Notes under the pieces: generated by a model
What the model was told of the DNA's origin: nothing
The model's database searches: none
The model's input: only the letters and a program-made list of their open reading frames with translations
Shown here: positions 1 through 5,702 of the stretch, one piece after another
How the letters are laid out: each line of letters opens with the position of its first letter
How positions within the stretch are numbered: the stretch's first letter is position 1
Assembly (NCBI GenBank): GCA_937124505.1
Contig: CAKZKV010000168.1
Location: 1-6,844, forward strand
DNA length: 6,844 bases
Source of the DNA: an uncultured Alphaproteobacteria bacterium
Lineage (GTDB): Bacteria; Pseudomonadota; Alphaproteobacteria; Micavibrionales; Micavibrionaceae
Reading direction: 5' to 3'
Translations under genes and position numbers: made by a program

Positions 1-819
1 AATGCTTAAGGCGTCCTGTACGTTTCCGGCCAAAATATTTTTCAACAGATCGGTCGTACGCGACTGGTCGGCAAGACCAAGCATGTCCCGTACCTGTTCC
101 CCTGTGACTTTTCCATCGGACATGGCAATCGCCTGATCCAGCAGGGACAGCCCGTCACGGACGGAGCCGTCCGCAGCGCGTGCAATCATGCTGAGCGCTT
201 CTTCTTCCGCTTCCACCTTTTCCAGTTCGGCAATTTTCCTGTAATGGGCGAGCAGGGTCGGCTGATCAATGCGTTTGAGATCGAAGCGCTGGCAACGGGA
301 AAGAATGGTAATCGGGACTTTGCGGATTTCTGTGGTGGCAAAGATAAAGATGACGTGGGACGGTGGCTCTTCCAGTGTTTTCAGCAGGCCGTTGAACGCC
401 TGCTTGGAGAGCATGTGTACTTCGTCAATGATATAGACTTTATAACGCGCTTCAGTCGCGGCATAACGTACACCGTCGATAATCTCGCGAATGTCGTCAA
501 TCCCTGTCCGGCTGGCGGCGTCCATCTCCAGAACGTCCGGGTGGCGGTCTTCGGTAATCGCCTTGCAGATATCGCAATCATCCGTTGGCCCGGCGGTCGG
601 CCCGTCCTTGTAATTCAGGGCCTTGGCGATCAGGCGGGCGGTGGAGGTCTTCCCGACCCCGCGAATGCCAGTCAGCATATAGGCCTGTGCAATGCGGTTC
701 GTTTCAATGGCATTGGTCAGGGTGCGGACGAGCGCATCCTGCCCGATCAGTTCGGAAAAGGACTGGGAGCGGTATTTCCGCGCCAGCACGCGATAGGGTT
801 GTTGTTTTTCCTCTGACAT
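1..819 (-). CDS. dnaX: DNA polymerase III subunit gamma/tau, N-terminal 273 residues (partial)
   Basis: This is the ATPase motor of the clamp-loader complex, which opens the beta sliding clamp and loads it on primed DNA. The frame stays open from the ATG at 817-819 to the left edge, so the C-terminal part is missing. Visible AAA+ landmarks are the entry motif YRVLARKYR (residues 9-17), Walker A GIRGVGKT (51-58), Walker B VYIIDEVHML (128-137), a sensor-1-like FATT (160-163) and the arginine-finger motif ILSRC (172-176). DAASRTGIDDIRE (100-112) is strongly DnaX-like. The zinc module of the E. coli family has four Cys; here only the pair in CDIC (82-85) remains and the first position is Tyr70. 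Similar loss seems common in alphaproteobacteria (from memory). No Shine-Dalgarno precedes the ATG, but no earlier in-frame start exists and the N-terminus fits the family. The SRP RNA gene lies just upstream on the same strand. Confidence 0.97.
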   Translation of the reverse strand, partial: MSEEKQQPYRVLARKYRSQSFSELIGQDALVRTLTNAIETNRIAQAYMLTGIRGVGKTSTARLIAKALNYKDGPTAGPTDDCDICKAITEDRHPDVLEMDAASRTGIDDIREIIDGVRYAATEARYKVYIIDEVHMLSKQAFNGLLKTLEEPPSHVIFIFATTEIRKVPITILSRCQRFDLKRIDQPTLLAHYRKIAELEKVEAEEEALSMIARAADGSVRDGLSLLDQAIAMSDGKVTGEQVRDMLGLADQSRTTDLLKNILAGNVQDALSI

Positions 820-885
820 ATGTATTCAGATGTAAAGCGATTCCCCCACAAAGGCAACTTTCTTATGAGCAGATCTATAGGGGGG

Positions 886-983
886 AGGTGGAGGAAGCCG
901 GACACGACCCGAAAAAATTCACTTGCGGCTGCTGCCTTTCGGCCCTGACCGGGTTCGGCGAGATTTCGCCCGCGCCGACTTCC
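886..983 (-). ncRNA. ffs: Signal recognition particle 4.5S RNA (small bacterial SRP RNA)
   Basis: The minus strand carries the conserved SRP domain IV. It has GGTCAGG on the 5' side, a closing stem CC/GG around a GAAA tetraloop, then GGCAGCAGCC on the 3' side, centred near 921-951. Compared with E. coli the tetraloop is GAAA rather than GGAA, both GNRA. The terminal stem is clear: 983-975 (GGAAGTCGG) pairs with 901-893 (CCGGCTTCC) in nine pairs including one G-U. The 3' arm carries CGGGTCGT, typical of alphaproteobacterial SRP RNAs as I recall them. The RNA binds Ffh and directs ribosomes making membrane and exported proteins to FtsY and the translocon. The 5' end is placed about 7 nt after a -10-like TATATA. 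The 3' end is uncertain by about 10 nt, because no U-tract terminator is visible. Position next to dnaX on the same strand is a frequent arrangement. Confidence 0.9.
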
Positions 984-988
984 AAAGC

Positions 989-1018
989 TATATATACAAT
1001 TTTTTATCCCTGATGCAA
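989..1018 (-). promoter_or_regulatory. Probable sigma-70-type promoter of the SRP RNA
   Basis: On the minus strand a -35-like TTGCAT (1018-1013) is followed, after 18 nt, by TATATA (994-989). An overlapping TATATA would give 16 nt. Transcription would begin about 6-8 nt downstream, exactly where the terminal stem of the SRP RNA starts (983). Confidence 0.6.
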
Positions 1019-1040
1019 GCTAAGGATTATATCATGCATA

Positions 1041-1066
1041 AAAAAGCCGGCATTGCAGGCCGGCTT
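1041..1066 (-). terminator. Intrinsic terminator of the small minus-strand gene
   Basis: A perfect 8-bp stem, AAGCCGGC (1066-1059) with GCCGGCTT (1051-1044), encloses a 7-nt loop. It is followed on the minus strand by a run of six T (1045-1040, partly within the stem). It lies 25 bp past the stop codon of the 62-residue gene. On the plus strand the same stem is followed at a distance by a T-run (1076-1081), so weak bidirectional activity is possible. Confidence 0.85.
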
Positions 1067-1090
1067 CTTGGTGTGTTTTTTTAATGGTGT

Positions 1091-1279
1091 TTAGCCAATA
1101 CCCAGATGTGTTTCATGTTCGTCTACATAGCGATCTCGGTCAGGATCTTCTATGTTTAAAGGTGGTCCTATTCTTTGAACCTCCGGCTCGCCTGTGCGAA
1201 GATCAATTTCTGTATGTTCATGATCTTCGCCGGATCGTCCAAAAACACGTGCAACTAAATTTTTACTTCTTTCCAACAT
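1091..1279 (-). CDS. Small acidic hypothetical protein (62 residues)
   Basis: I do not recognise this protein. I chose the ATG at 1277-1279 because GAGGG sits 9 nt upstream. A start 13 codons earlier (1318) is possible but lacks a ribosome site. The first 15 residues are basic and weakly amphipathic (MLERSKNLVARVFGR). The rest is hydrophilic and rich in Asp, Glu, His and Arg (for example IEDPDRDRYVDEHETH), with no signal peptide or transmembrane segment, so it may be largely disordered. The good Shine-Dalgarno and a strong terminator 25 bp past the stop support a real gene. A TATGAT at 1326-1321 could be its -10 box, but I see no matching -35. It is monocistronic, between the SRP RNA and tRNA-Thr. 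Confidence 0.65.
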   Translation of the reverse strand: MLERSKNLVARVFGRSGEDHEHTEIDLRTGEPEVQRIGPPLNIEDPDRDRYVDEHETHLGIG

Positions 1280-1309
1280 ATTATTTTTCCCTCTATTTTT
1301 GTTGAATAG

Positions 1310-1338
1310 TTGCCACAAATATCATAAGAAGGTAAAAA
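1310..1338 (+). promoter_or_regulatory. Possible promoter of tRNA-Thr
   Basis: TTGCCA (1310-1315) and TAAAAA (1333-1338) are separated by 17 nt, with a start expected near 1345, about 14 nt before the mature tRNA. The -35 hexamer is identical to that of tRNA-Gly in this window. The -10 match is weak. The site overlaps the upstream region of the divergent 62-residue gene. Confidence 0.4.
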
Positions 1339-1358
1339 AAGCAACTTTTTTATGCTAT

Positions 1359-1433
1359 GCCGCAGTAGCTCAGGGGTAGAGCAACGCATTCGTAATGCGT
1401 GGGTCGGGTGTTCAAATCACCTCTGCGGCACCA
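1359..1433 (+). tRNA. tRNA-Thr (anticodon CGU), CCA encoded
   Basis: The cloverleaf can be folded by hand. The acceptor is GCCGCAG with CTGCGGC, the D stem is GCTC/GAGC with loop AGGGGTA, and the anticodon stem ACGCA/TGCGT holds loop TTCGTAA. The anticodon is therefore CGU, reading ACG. The T stem is GGGTG/CACCT with loop TTCAAAT. The discriminator is A1430 and CCA is encoded at 1431-1433. The next base starts the reverse-complemented stop codon of the convergent ldhA gene, so no terminator separates them. Confidence 0.97.
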
Positions 1434-2429
1434 TTACCTTTTTTCATTCAGCAGGTTTTGGCAGGAGTCTCCTTTTTCAAGAGTTTCAAGATTTTGCAGG
1501 GTTGTCCGGGCGATACTGGTCATGGCTTCTTTGGTGAAGAAGGCCTGATGCCCGGTGATCAGCACGTTCGGAAAGGTCAGAAGCCGGGAGAACACATCGT
1601 CCTGAATGATGGACTGGGAGAGGTTTTCAAAGAACATATCGGATTCGTCTTCGTAGACGTCCAGCCCCAGCCAGCCGATCTTGTTATTTTTCAGTCCGTT
1701 AATGACGGCGCGCGTGTCGATCAGGCCGCCACGGCTGGTATTGATGATCATGACGGTGTCTTTCATCGTACTGATGGCTTGTTCATTGATCATGTGTCTG
1801 GTCTGCGGTGTGAGAGGGCAGTGCAGACTGATAATGTCGCTGTCCCGGAACAGCGTGTCCAGATCGGACGGGACGATGGAGTCGTGACCCGGCTGGAACG
1901 GAAACGGGTCGTAGGCCAGAACCTTGCAGCCAAAGCCGGTCAGGATGTTGGCCGTCACCTGGCCGATGCGACCCATACCGACAATACCGGCGGTCTTGTT
2001 ATGCAAGTCGAAGCCCATCAGGCCATCGAGGGAGAAATTGCCCTCCCGCACCCGTGCATAGGCCTTGTGCAGTTTGCGGTTGAGAGACAGGATCATGCCG
2101 ACCGTATGCTCGGCCACGGAATAGGGGGAATAGGCGGGGACGTTGACGACATTTATGCCGAACTCTCTGGCCGCTTCCATATCCACATTGTTAAAGCCCG
2201 CACAGCGCAGGGCGATATGTTTGACTCCGGCCCCGGCCAGATGCTCTATGACGGGGCGGTCCAGTGTGTCATTGACGAAAACACAGACCGCGTCCGCACC
2301 TTCGACCAGAGGCAGGGTCTGGTCGTTCAAATGGGTCTTTATGAAGGTCAGGTCGTGGTTAAATGCGCTGTTTTCCTGTCTGAAATAGTCCTTGTCATAT
2401 GGTTTGGTGCTAAAAACGAAGATTTTCAT
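1434..2429 (-). CDS. ldhA: D-lactate dehydrogenase (2-hydroxyacid dehydrogenase family)
   Basis: This cytoplasmic enzyme should reduce pyruvate to D-lactate with NADH, recycling NAD during fermentation. The 331 residues match the usual length (E. coli LdhA has 329). The Rossmann motif GMGRIG is at 151-156, followed by Asp174 in YDP, the acidic residue expected to select NAD. Catalytic residues are in place: Arg233 in NTSRG, Glu262 in DVYEDES and His294 in TGHQAF, with the family's spacing. The segments SLHCPLTP (201-208) and DVYEDESDMFFE point to the LdhA-type branch rather than glycerate or formate dehydrogenases. The ATG at 2427-2429 has AGGA about 6 nt upstream. The gene appears monocistronic with its own promoter. 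Its stop codon abuts the CCA of the convergent tRNA-Thr. Confidence 0.9.
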   Translation of the reverse strand: MKIFVFSTKPYDKDYFRQENSAFNHDLTFIKTHLNDQTLPLVEGADAVCVFVNDTLDRPVIEHLAGAGVKHIALRCAGFNNVDMEAAREFGINVVNVPAYSPYSVAEHTVGMILSLNRKLHKAYARVREGNFSLDGLMGFDLHNKTAGIVGMGRIGQVTANILTGFGCKVLAYDPFPFQPGHDSIVPSDLDTLFRDSDIISLHCPLTPQTRHMINEQAISTMKDTVMIINTSRGGLIDTRAVINGLKNNKIGWLGLDVYEDESDMFFENLSQSIIQDDVFSRLLTFPNVLITGHQAFFTKEAMTSIARTTLQNLETLEKGDSCQNLLNEKR

Positions 2430-2472
2430 GAATTTCCTTTTTTCTTCAAAGACTGATTTATATATCTAAAGA

Positions 2473-2501
2473 GCTATACGATATACAGATGTGCGGATCA
2501 A
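2473..2501 (-). promoter_or_regulatory. ldhA: Possible ldhA promoter
   Basis: On the minus strand TTGATC (2501-2496) and TATAGC (2478-2473) are separated by 17 nt, each four of six to consensus. This leaves a leader of about 35-40 nt before the ldhA ATG. No confident operator is visible, so anaerobic regulation cannot be read from the sequence. Confidence 0.4.
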
Positions 2502-2537
2502 ACACTTGTCTTCTTAATTTCCCATCAATTTTTTAAA

Positions 2538-3053
2538 TTGGGTGAGGGGGAATCATGCAAAAACGTTCACGCGATGATCGCCATAACGGATCAGGAGGGG
2601 CAAAAGTGGATTATGCGGCATGCGGAACAGATCAAGCAACTGCCAAATGTGGAGGTTCGTCGCTGGGATGATTGGCGCAATCGTAACGACTACCCGGAGC
2701 AACTGCAAAAAATTTATCAATTATACCAAAACGATGAAAAAGTGCATCGCATGGTGCGGGATAATATAGAGGAATTCTGGGAACGCCTGTGCCAGCGCGA
2801 TCCTGATATTGATCCAAAACGCTTTGAAGATTTTGCCCTGCATTCCGGCAATTACCTTCTGGAAGAAATTGCCGTCTTTTTCCTGATGTTCAAGGAAGAT
2901 AAGGCCGTGGACATCTATCCCGGTTCGATCCTGATTCCCTGTGTGTTGGCGCAGGAATATTGCGATCATGCCGCCCCTGATTATCTGGGGCAGCGGGCGT
3001 TTACGCGGATTGATTTTTCGGTAAATGAAAATTATAGCCGCCAAAGAGCCTGA
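2538..3053 (+). CDS. tRNA-dependent cyclodipeptide synthase-like protein, C-terminal half only
   Basis: Cyclodipeptide synthases (CDPS) use two aminoacyl-tRNAs to make cyclic dipeptides. This frame matches the second half of the family. NYLLEE places Tyr106 and Glu110 four apart, like the catalytic Tyr178/Glu182 of AlbC. IYPGS gives Tyr127-Pro128, the hallmark of the XYP subfamily. EGQKWIMRH, LPNVEVRRWDDWR and FTRIDF also fit my recollection of that subfamily. Family members are usually about 220-250 residues and begin with a Rossmann half carrying a GxS motif with the nucleophilic serine. Here that half, about 70-90 residues, is missing and nothing upstream encodes it, since ldhA lies divergently. 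The start is uncertain: TTG at 2538 or ATG at 2574, neither with a good ribosome site. The best Shine-Dalgarno, at 2544-2550, serves an ATG at 2555 in another frame. It is probably a 5'-truncated remnant, although the remaining frame is intact. Family call fairly sure, function doubtful. Confidence 0.65.
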   Translation: MGEGESCKNVHAMIAITDQEGQKWIMRHAEQIKQLPNVEVRRWDDWRNRNDYPEQLQKIYQLYQNDEKVHRMVRDNIEEFWERLCQRDPDIDPKRFEDFALHSGNYLLEEIAVFFLMFKEDKAVDIYPGSILIPCVLAQEYCDHAAPDYLGQRAFTRIDFSVNENYSRQRA

Positions 3054-3068
3054 GGCATAGATAAGCAC

Positions 3069-3097
3069 TTGCCAAAAAGTTTCTGTTCTTCTATAAA
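3069..3097 (+). promoter_or_regulatory. Strong promoter of tRNA-Gly
   Basis: TTGCCA (3069-3074) and TATAAA (3092-3097) are separated by the optimal 17 nt, with a start expected near 3104, about 14 nt before the mature tRNA. It is the best sigma-70-type promoter in the window. No terminator is visible between the tRNA and the integrase gene, so it may also supply integrase transcripts. Confidence 0.75.
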
Positions 3098-3117
3098 GAG
3101 GTTCCACATCACCTGAC

Positions 3118-3191
3118 GCGGGTGTAGTTCAATGGTAGAACGTCAGCCTTCCAAGCTGAACACGGGGGTTCGATTCCCCTCACCCGCTCCA
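3118..3191 (+). tRNA. tRNA-Gly (anticodon UCC), CCA encoded
   Basis: The cloverleaf is complete. The acceptor is GCGGGTG with CACCCGC, the D stem is GTTC/GAAC, the anticodon stem TCAGC/GCTGA holds loop CTTCCAA, and the T stem GGGGG/CCCCT holds loop TTCGATT. The anticodon is UCC, reading GGA and GGG. The discriminator is T3188 and CCA is encoded at 3189-3191. The integrase gene 97 bp downstream, reading away, makes its 3' part the likely attachment site of the element to the right. The gene is intact, so integration rebuilt it. Confidence 0.97.
3160..3191 (+). other. Inferred left attachment site (attL) in the tRNA-Gly 3' end
   Basis: tRNA-targeting tyrosine recombinases usually recombine within the anticodon- or T-arm to CCA part of the gene, leaving a copy of that segment at the far end of the element. 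The tRNA and integrase arrangement and the shift to AT-rich sequence immediately to the right fit this. I find no second copy of the tRNA 3' end in the window, so the core boundaries are inferred from position only. Confidence 0.45.
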
Positions 3192-3288
3192 TACTTCTAC
3201 GTTGCCACTCCGAAGCACTGCCGTTCTGCCATTTATTTGTTTCTTGAGATGACCTCTTTAACTGATTTGTTACTGCAGGTGTTACTAC

Positions 3289-4677
3289 ATGAAGTCTCTT
3301 GGAAATAATTTGTATCTTAGAAATCAATCCTTTTACTATCGTTCATACATACCGCGTAGGCTTGTGCCGATATTATCGTTGAGAGAATTGGTTTTCTCTT
3401 TAAATGTGAACAATATTAAGGAAGCACGTGTCCACTCAGCCCAGATTAAACTGGAGGAGGCAAATATATTTGAGTGTTTGAATAATGATTTGCGAAATCA
3501 AACACCATGCTCCTATCAGCCAAATCAGGCTTATCAGGAATGTATTTTAAAACTGCAATTACTCAAGCAAAAATACTGCGCGAGTTATCAGTCCAAATCC
3601 ATGCGCCACGGAACAGCTATTATCCAGCCGTTACTATTTTCAGAGATAACAGAACAATACTTGCAAGATTGTAAATCGGATGCGCCGAATACGCTTTTCA
3701 ACAAGAAGCGAACGTTTGAAATGTTTGTCGAACTGATTGGCGATAAACCATTGCTGCAATTAGGAATTGAGGAAGGACGTAAATTCAAGTCTTTTCTTTC
3801 CTTGATACCTGCCAATGCGAAAAAGAAATACCAGATTAACAGCCTGAATGATATTGACTGGACAAAAGAAAAAGGCGTTCAGGGGCAGCATCCTAAGACG
3901 ATCAGTAACCGTTTATCAGTCATGACGGCTTTTTTTAACTGGGCAATAAAGCAGGAATATTATAGTGGTAAAAACCCTTTCTCGGCAGTAAAGATAAAAA
4001 ATGACAAGTCCCTGTCACAGCAAAGGGATATTTTTCAGAGCACGGACTTAGAAAAACTTTTCAAATCAACTATATATAGTGGCTGTCAAGGCGCAAGTTG
4101 GAAGGGACGTTTTCAGGCTGGAGAGGAGGTTGTCCAAGACAGTTTATTCTGGGTTCCGTTAATTGGCCTTTACACAGGGCTAAGATTAAATGAAATTTGC
4201 CAGCTTTATATTGAGGATATCAGGAATGAAAACGGCATTTTTTATTTTGATATAAACAGAAATGGAGAGGACAAAGCCCTGAAAACCCTATCCAGCATTA
4301 GAAAAGTGCCTGTACATAATCATTTGATCAGCAAGGGATTGTTGCAATACAAGGTGCAGCAAAAACAAAAGAGTGAGAAACGATTATTCTCTGATATCCA
4401 AATGGGTAAAAACAAAACGTACTCCTATATCTTTTCAAAAAGGTTCACACGTACACTTGAAAAACTGGATATAAAACGTAACGGTTTATGTTTTCACAGT
4501 TTCAGGCATACATTTATTGATGGCCTTAGAAATGCTGGTGTAGAACGTCATATAGCGATGATAGTAACGGGGCACTCATCCTCAAAAGACGTACATGACC
4601 ACTACGGGCAAGGCTACAGCATGGCATTCTTGCAAGAGCAAATAAACAAACTTTCTTTTCCTGAAATAGAGGGCTAA
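3289..4677 (+). CDS. Tyrosine-type site-specific recombinase (integrase)
   Basis: This 462-residue protein should integrate and excise the element at tRNA-Gly. The N-terminus (LYLRNQSFYYRSYIPRRL, about 8-25) resembles the arm-binding start seen in many proteobacterial island integrases. A SAM-like core-binding region follows at about 117-225 (FSEITEQYLQDC onward). The catalytic domain spans about 245-455. Its residues are Arg299 in TGLRLNE, probably Lys332 in the beta-hairpin, His403 and Arg406 in HSFRH, His429 in TGHSS and the nucleophile Tyr439 in HDHYGQGY. All are present and the length is normal, so it should be active. The ATG at 3289 has a modest CAGGTG upstream; nearer starts would cut into the N-terminal domain. 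Base composition is clearly AT-richer than dnaX and ldhA. The next gene starts 9 bp after its stop. Confidence 0.93.
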   Translation: MKSLGNNLYLRNQSFYYRSYIPRRLVPILSLRELVFSLNVNNIKEARVHSAQIKLEEANIFECLNNDLRNQTPCSYQPNQAYQECILKLQLLKQKYCASYQSKSMRHGTAIIQPLLFSEITEQYLQDCKSDAPNTLFNKKRTFEMFVELIGDKPLLQLGIEEGRKFKSFLSLIPANAKKKYQINSLNDIDWTKEKGVQGQHPKTISNRLSVMTAFFNWAIKQEYYSGKNPFSAVKIKNDKSLSQQRDIFQSTDLEKLFKSTIYSGCQGASWKGRFQAGEEVVQDSLFWVPLIGLYTGLRLNEICQLYIEDIRNENGIFYFDINRNGEDKALKTLSSIRKVPVHNHLISKGLLQYKVQQKQKSEKRLFSDIQMGKNKTYSYIFSKRFTRTLEKLDIKRNGLCFHSFRHTFIDGLRNAGVERHIAMIVTGHSSSKDVHDHYGQGYSMAFLQEQINKLSFPEIEG

Positions 4678-4686
4678 TGTTCAAAT

Positions 4687-5070
4687 ATGCATTATGTGTA
4701 TATTCTTGCTAGCAGCAGGACTTCAAAAACTTATACAGGTTATTCAAATGACCCTCAGAGACGATTGGAAGAGCATAACAGTGCTGATAATGAAGGATGG
4801 ACACGGCAATTTAAACCTTGGCGTATTGATGCCTATGTGGCGTGTAAAAATGAGGAAACAGCACAGATCGTAGAGGCGTACTTCAAAAATGCATCGGGCA
4901 AGGAGAAGTTTGATAATTTTGCAGCCTCTCACCCTATGCACCCTCACCCAAAACAAGGCTTTTTTGATGCTTTACAAGAGGGAAGAGCGTTTGGCAGCGC
5001 AAGAGGTAACGGGCGGTTCAAAGTAAAGAAAGTTAATGGGCAGACGGTTTTTGAGAGGGTAAGATCATGA
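4687..5070 (+). CDS. GIY-YIG nuclease superfamily protein (YhbQ/UPF0213-like) with C-terminal extension
   Basis: The first 80 residues have the small GIY-YIG fold. YVY (3-5) stands for GIY and YTG (16-18) for YIG. Arg25 in QRRLEEH and Glu63 in IVEAYFK match the catalytic Arg and metal-binding Glu of the superfamily. NASGKEKFDNF (68-78) corresponds to the KSGSGR-type end of YhbQ-like stand-alone domains, normally about 85-100 residues. Here some 45 extra residues follow (HPMHPHPKQGFFDAL to the basic FKVKKVNGQTVFERV), perhaps a DNA-binding or partner-binding tail. The members act on DNA as endonucleases, though many stand-alone proteins have no proven substrate. It starts 9 bp after the integrase stop with a distant GAGGG (4669-4673), suggesting coupling, and its stop overlaps the next start in ATGA. 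Confidence 0.82.
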   Translation: MHYVYILASSRTSKTYTGYSNDPQRRLEEHNSADNEGWTRQFKPWRIDAYVACKNEETAQIVEAYFKNASGKEKFDNFAASHPMHPHPKQGFFDALQEGRAFGSARGNGRFKVKKVNGQTVFERVRS

Positions 5071-5702
5071 GTGAAAATGGCCAGAGTAAAAAACAGCACT
5101 TTTTGAAACAACGCCGCAATCTGATTGTGGTATCACTTGTAATAATTTTTTATGAGGTTGCGGATATAGAAATTACTCAGATTAATATTCTTGGAAATAC
5201 AGCGCTGATTAATAATCCCGAAATAGTTCTTTACTGTATTGTTGCCTTTTTTATCTATTTCAATTGGCGATATTTTCCAGCACTTCACGATGTTCATGGT
5301 TTTGCGCAATTCGTAGGAAAATTAAAAGAAAGAACAGATAGGATATGCTTTAGGTCTGCGCGTGAACATATAGCAAAAAAAGTGGGTACAACCTATGACA
5401 AAATTCATCTGAATTTGAAACATGAAGATATTCCGATCTCACATAAAAGATATACTTATGTCCAGAATACTTACGAGGGTGGTTTAGGCGGTAAAATAAC
5501 AAGTGCGCTAAAAGATATCAAAGAATATCAATTGAACTTTGCAAGCTTTGTAAAGGCGTATGTAACGGCTTTATTTCAAACATTATTACTTGATATTCCT
5601 TCTGGCGAATATTTATTGCCAATATTGCTTTCTGGCTTTGCGCTAATGGAGTTGCTAGGTATCGGACTAATTTCTCATATATTATTACTTATAACCTCAT
5701 GA
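5067..5702 (+). CDS. Predicted inner-membrane protein of unknown function
   Basis: I do not recognise a named family. The 211 residues contain a hydrophobic pair near the N-terminus (about 18-36 and 51-67), a long hydrophilic middle (about 70-155) and two hydrophobic stretches at the end (about 158-177 and 182-210). This predicts about four transmembrane segments. The basic start (KKQHFLKQRR) and the positive-inside rule suggest a cytoplasmic N-terminus, and hence a cytoplasmic middle region and C-terminus. The middle has no catalytic motif I can name; HISHKRYTYV-like and GGLGGK (138-143) patches may be functional but are unproven. The start is well set: GAGAGGG lies 7 nt upstream of the ATG. 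It overlaps the GIY-YIG stop by 4 bp, and its own stop overlaps the macrodomain start by 4 bp. Confidence 0.82.
   Translation: MSENGQSKKQHFLKQRRNLIVVSLVIIFYEVADIEITQINILGNTALINNPEIVLYCIVAFFIYFNWRYFPALHDVHGFAQFVGKLKERTDRICFRSAREHIAKKVGTTYDKIHLNLKHEDIPISHKRYTYVQNTYEGGLGGKITSALKDIKEYQLNFASFVKAYVTALFQTLLLDIPSGEYLLPILLSGFALMELLGIGLISHILLLITS

Noticed and set aside
244..816. Plus-strand open frame of 190 codons opposite dnaX
   Set aside because: It is a shadow of the dnaX frame, which has all family motifs on the minus strand.
830..857. TTGCCT and TTACAT with a 16-nt spacer upstream of dnaX on the minus strand
   Set aside because: The implied start would leave a leader of only a few bases and the -10 match is poor. 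Co-transcription with the SRP RNA is equally possible, so I did not annotate it.
1395..2456. Plus-strand open frame of 353 codons opposite ldhA
   Set aside because: It starts inside tRNA-Thr and mirrors ldhA, whose catalytic residues and length are all in place.
2521..2545. Imperfect inverted repeat CCCATCAATTT / AAATTGGG between ldhA and the CDPS-like gene as an operator
   Set aside because: It is AT-rich, interrupted and seen once; chance is sufficient.
2721..3107. Minus-strand frame of 128 codons opposite the CDPS-like gene
   Set aside because: The plus-strand frame has recognisable family motifs; this one has none and no ribosome site.
3109..3327. Minus-strand frame of 72 codons containing VRGIEPPCSAWKADVLPLNYTRVR-like text
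   Set aside because: It is the antisense translation of tRNA-Gly, a well-known spurious 'hypothetical protein' pattern, and it overlaps the integrase start.
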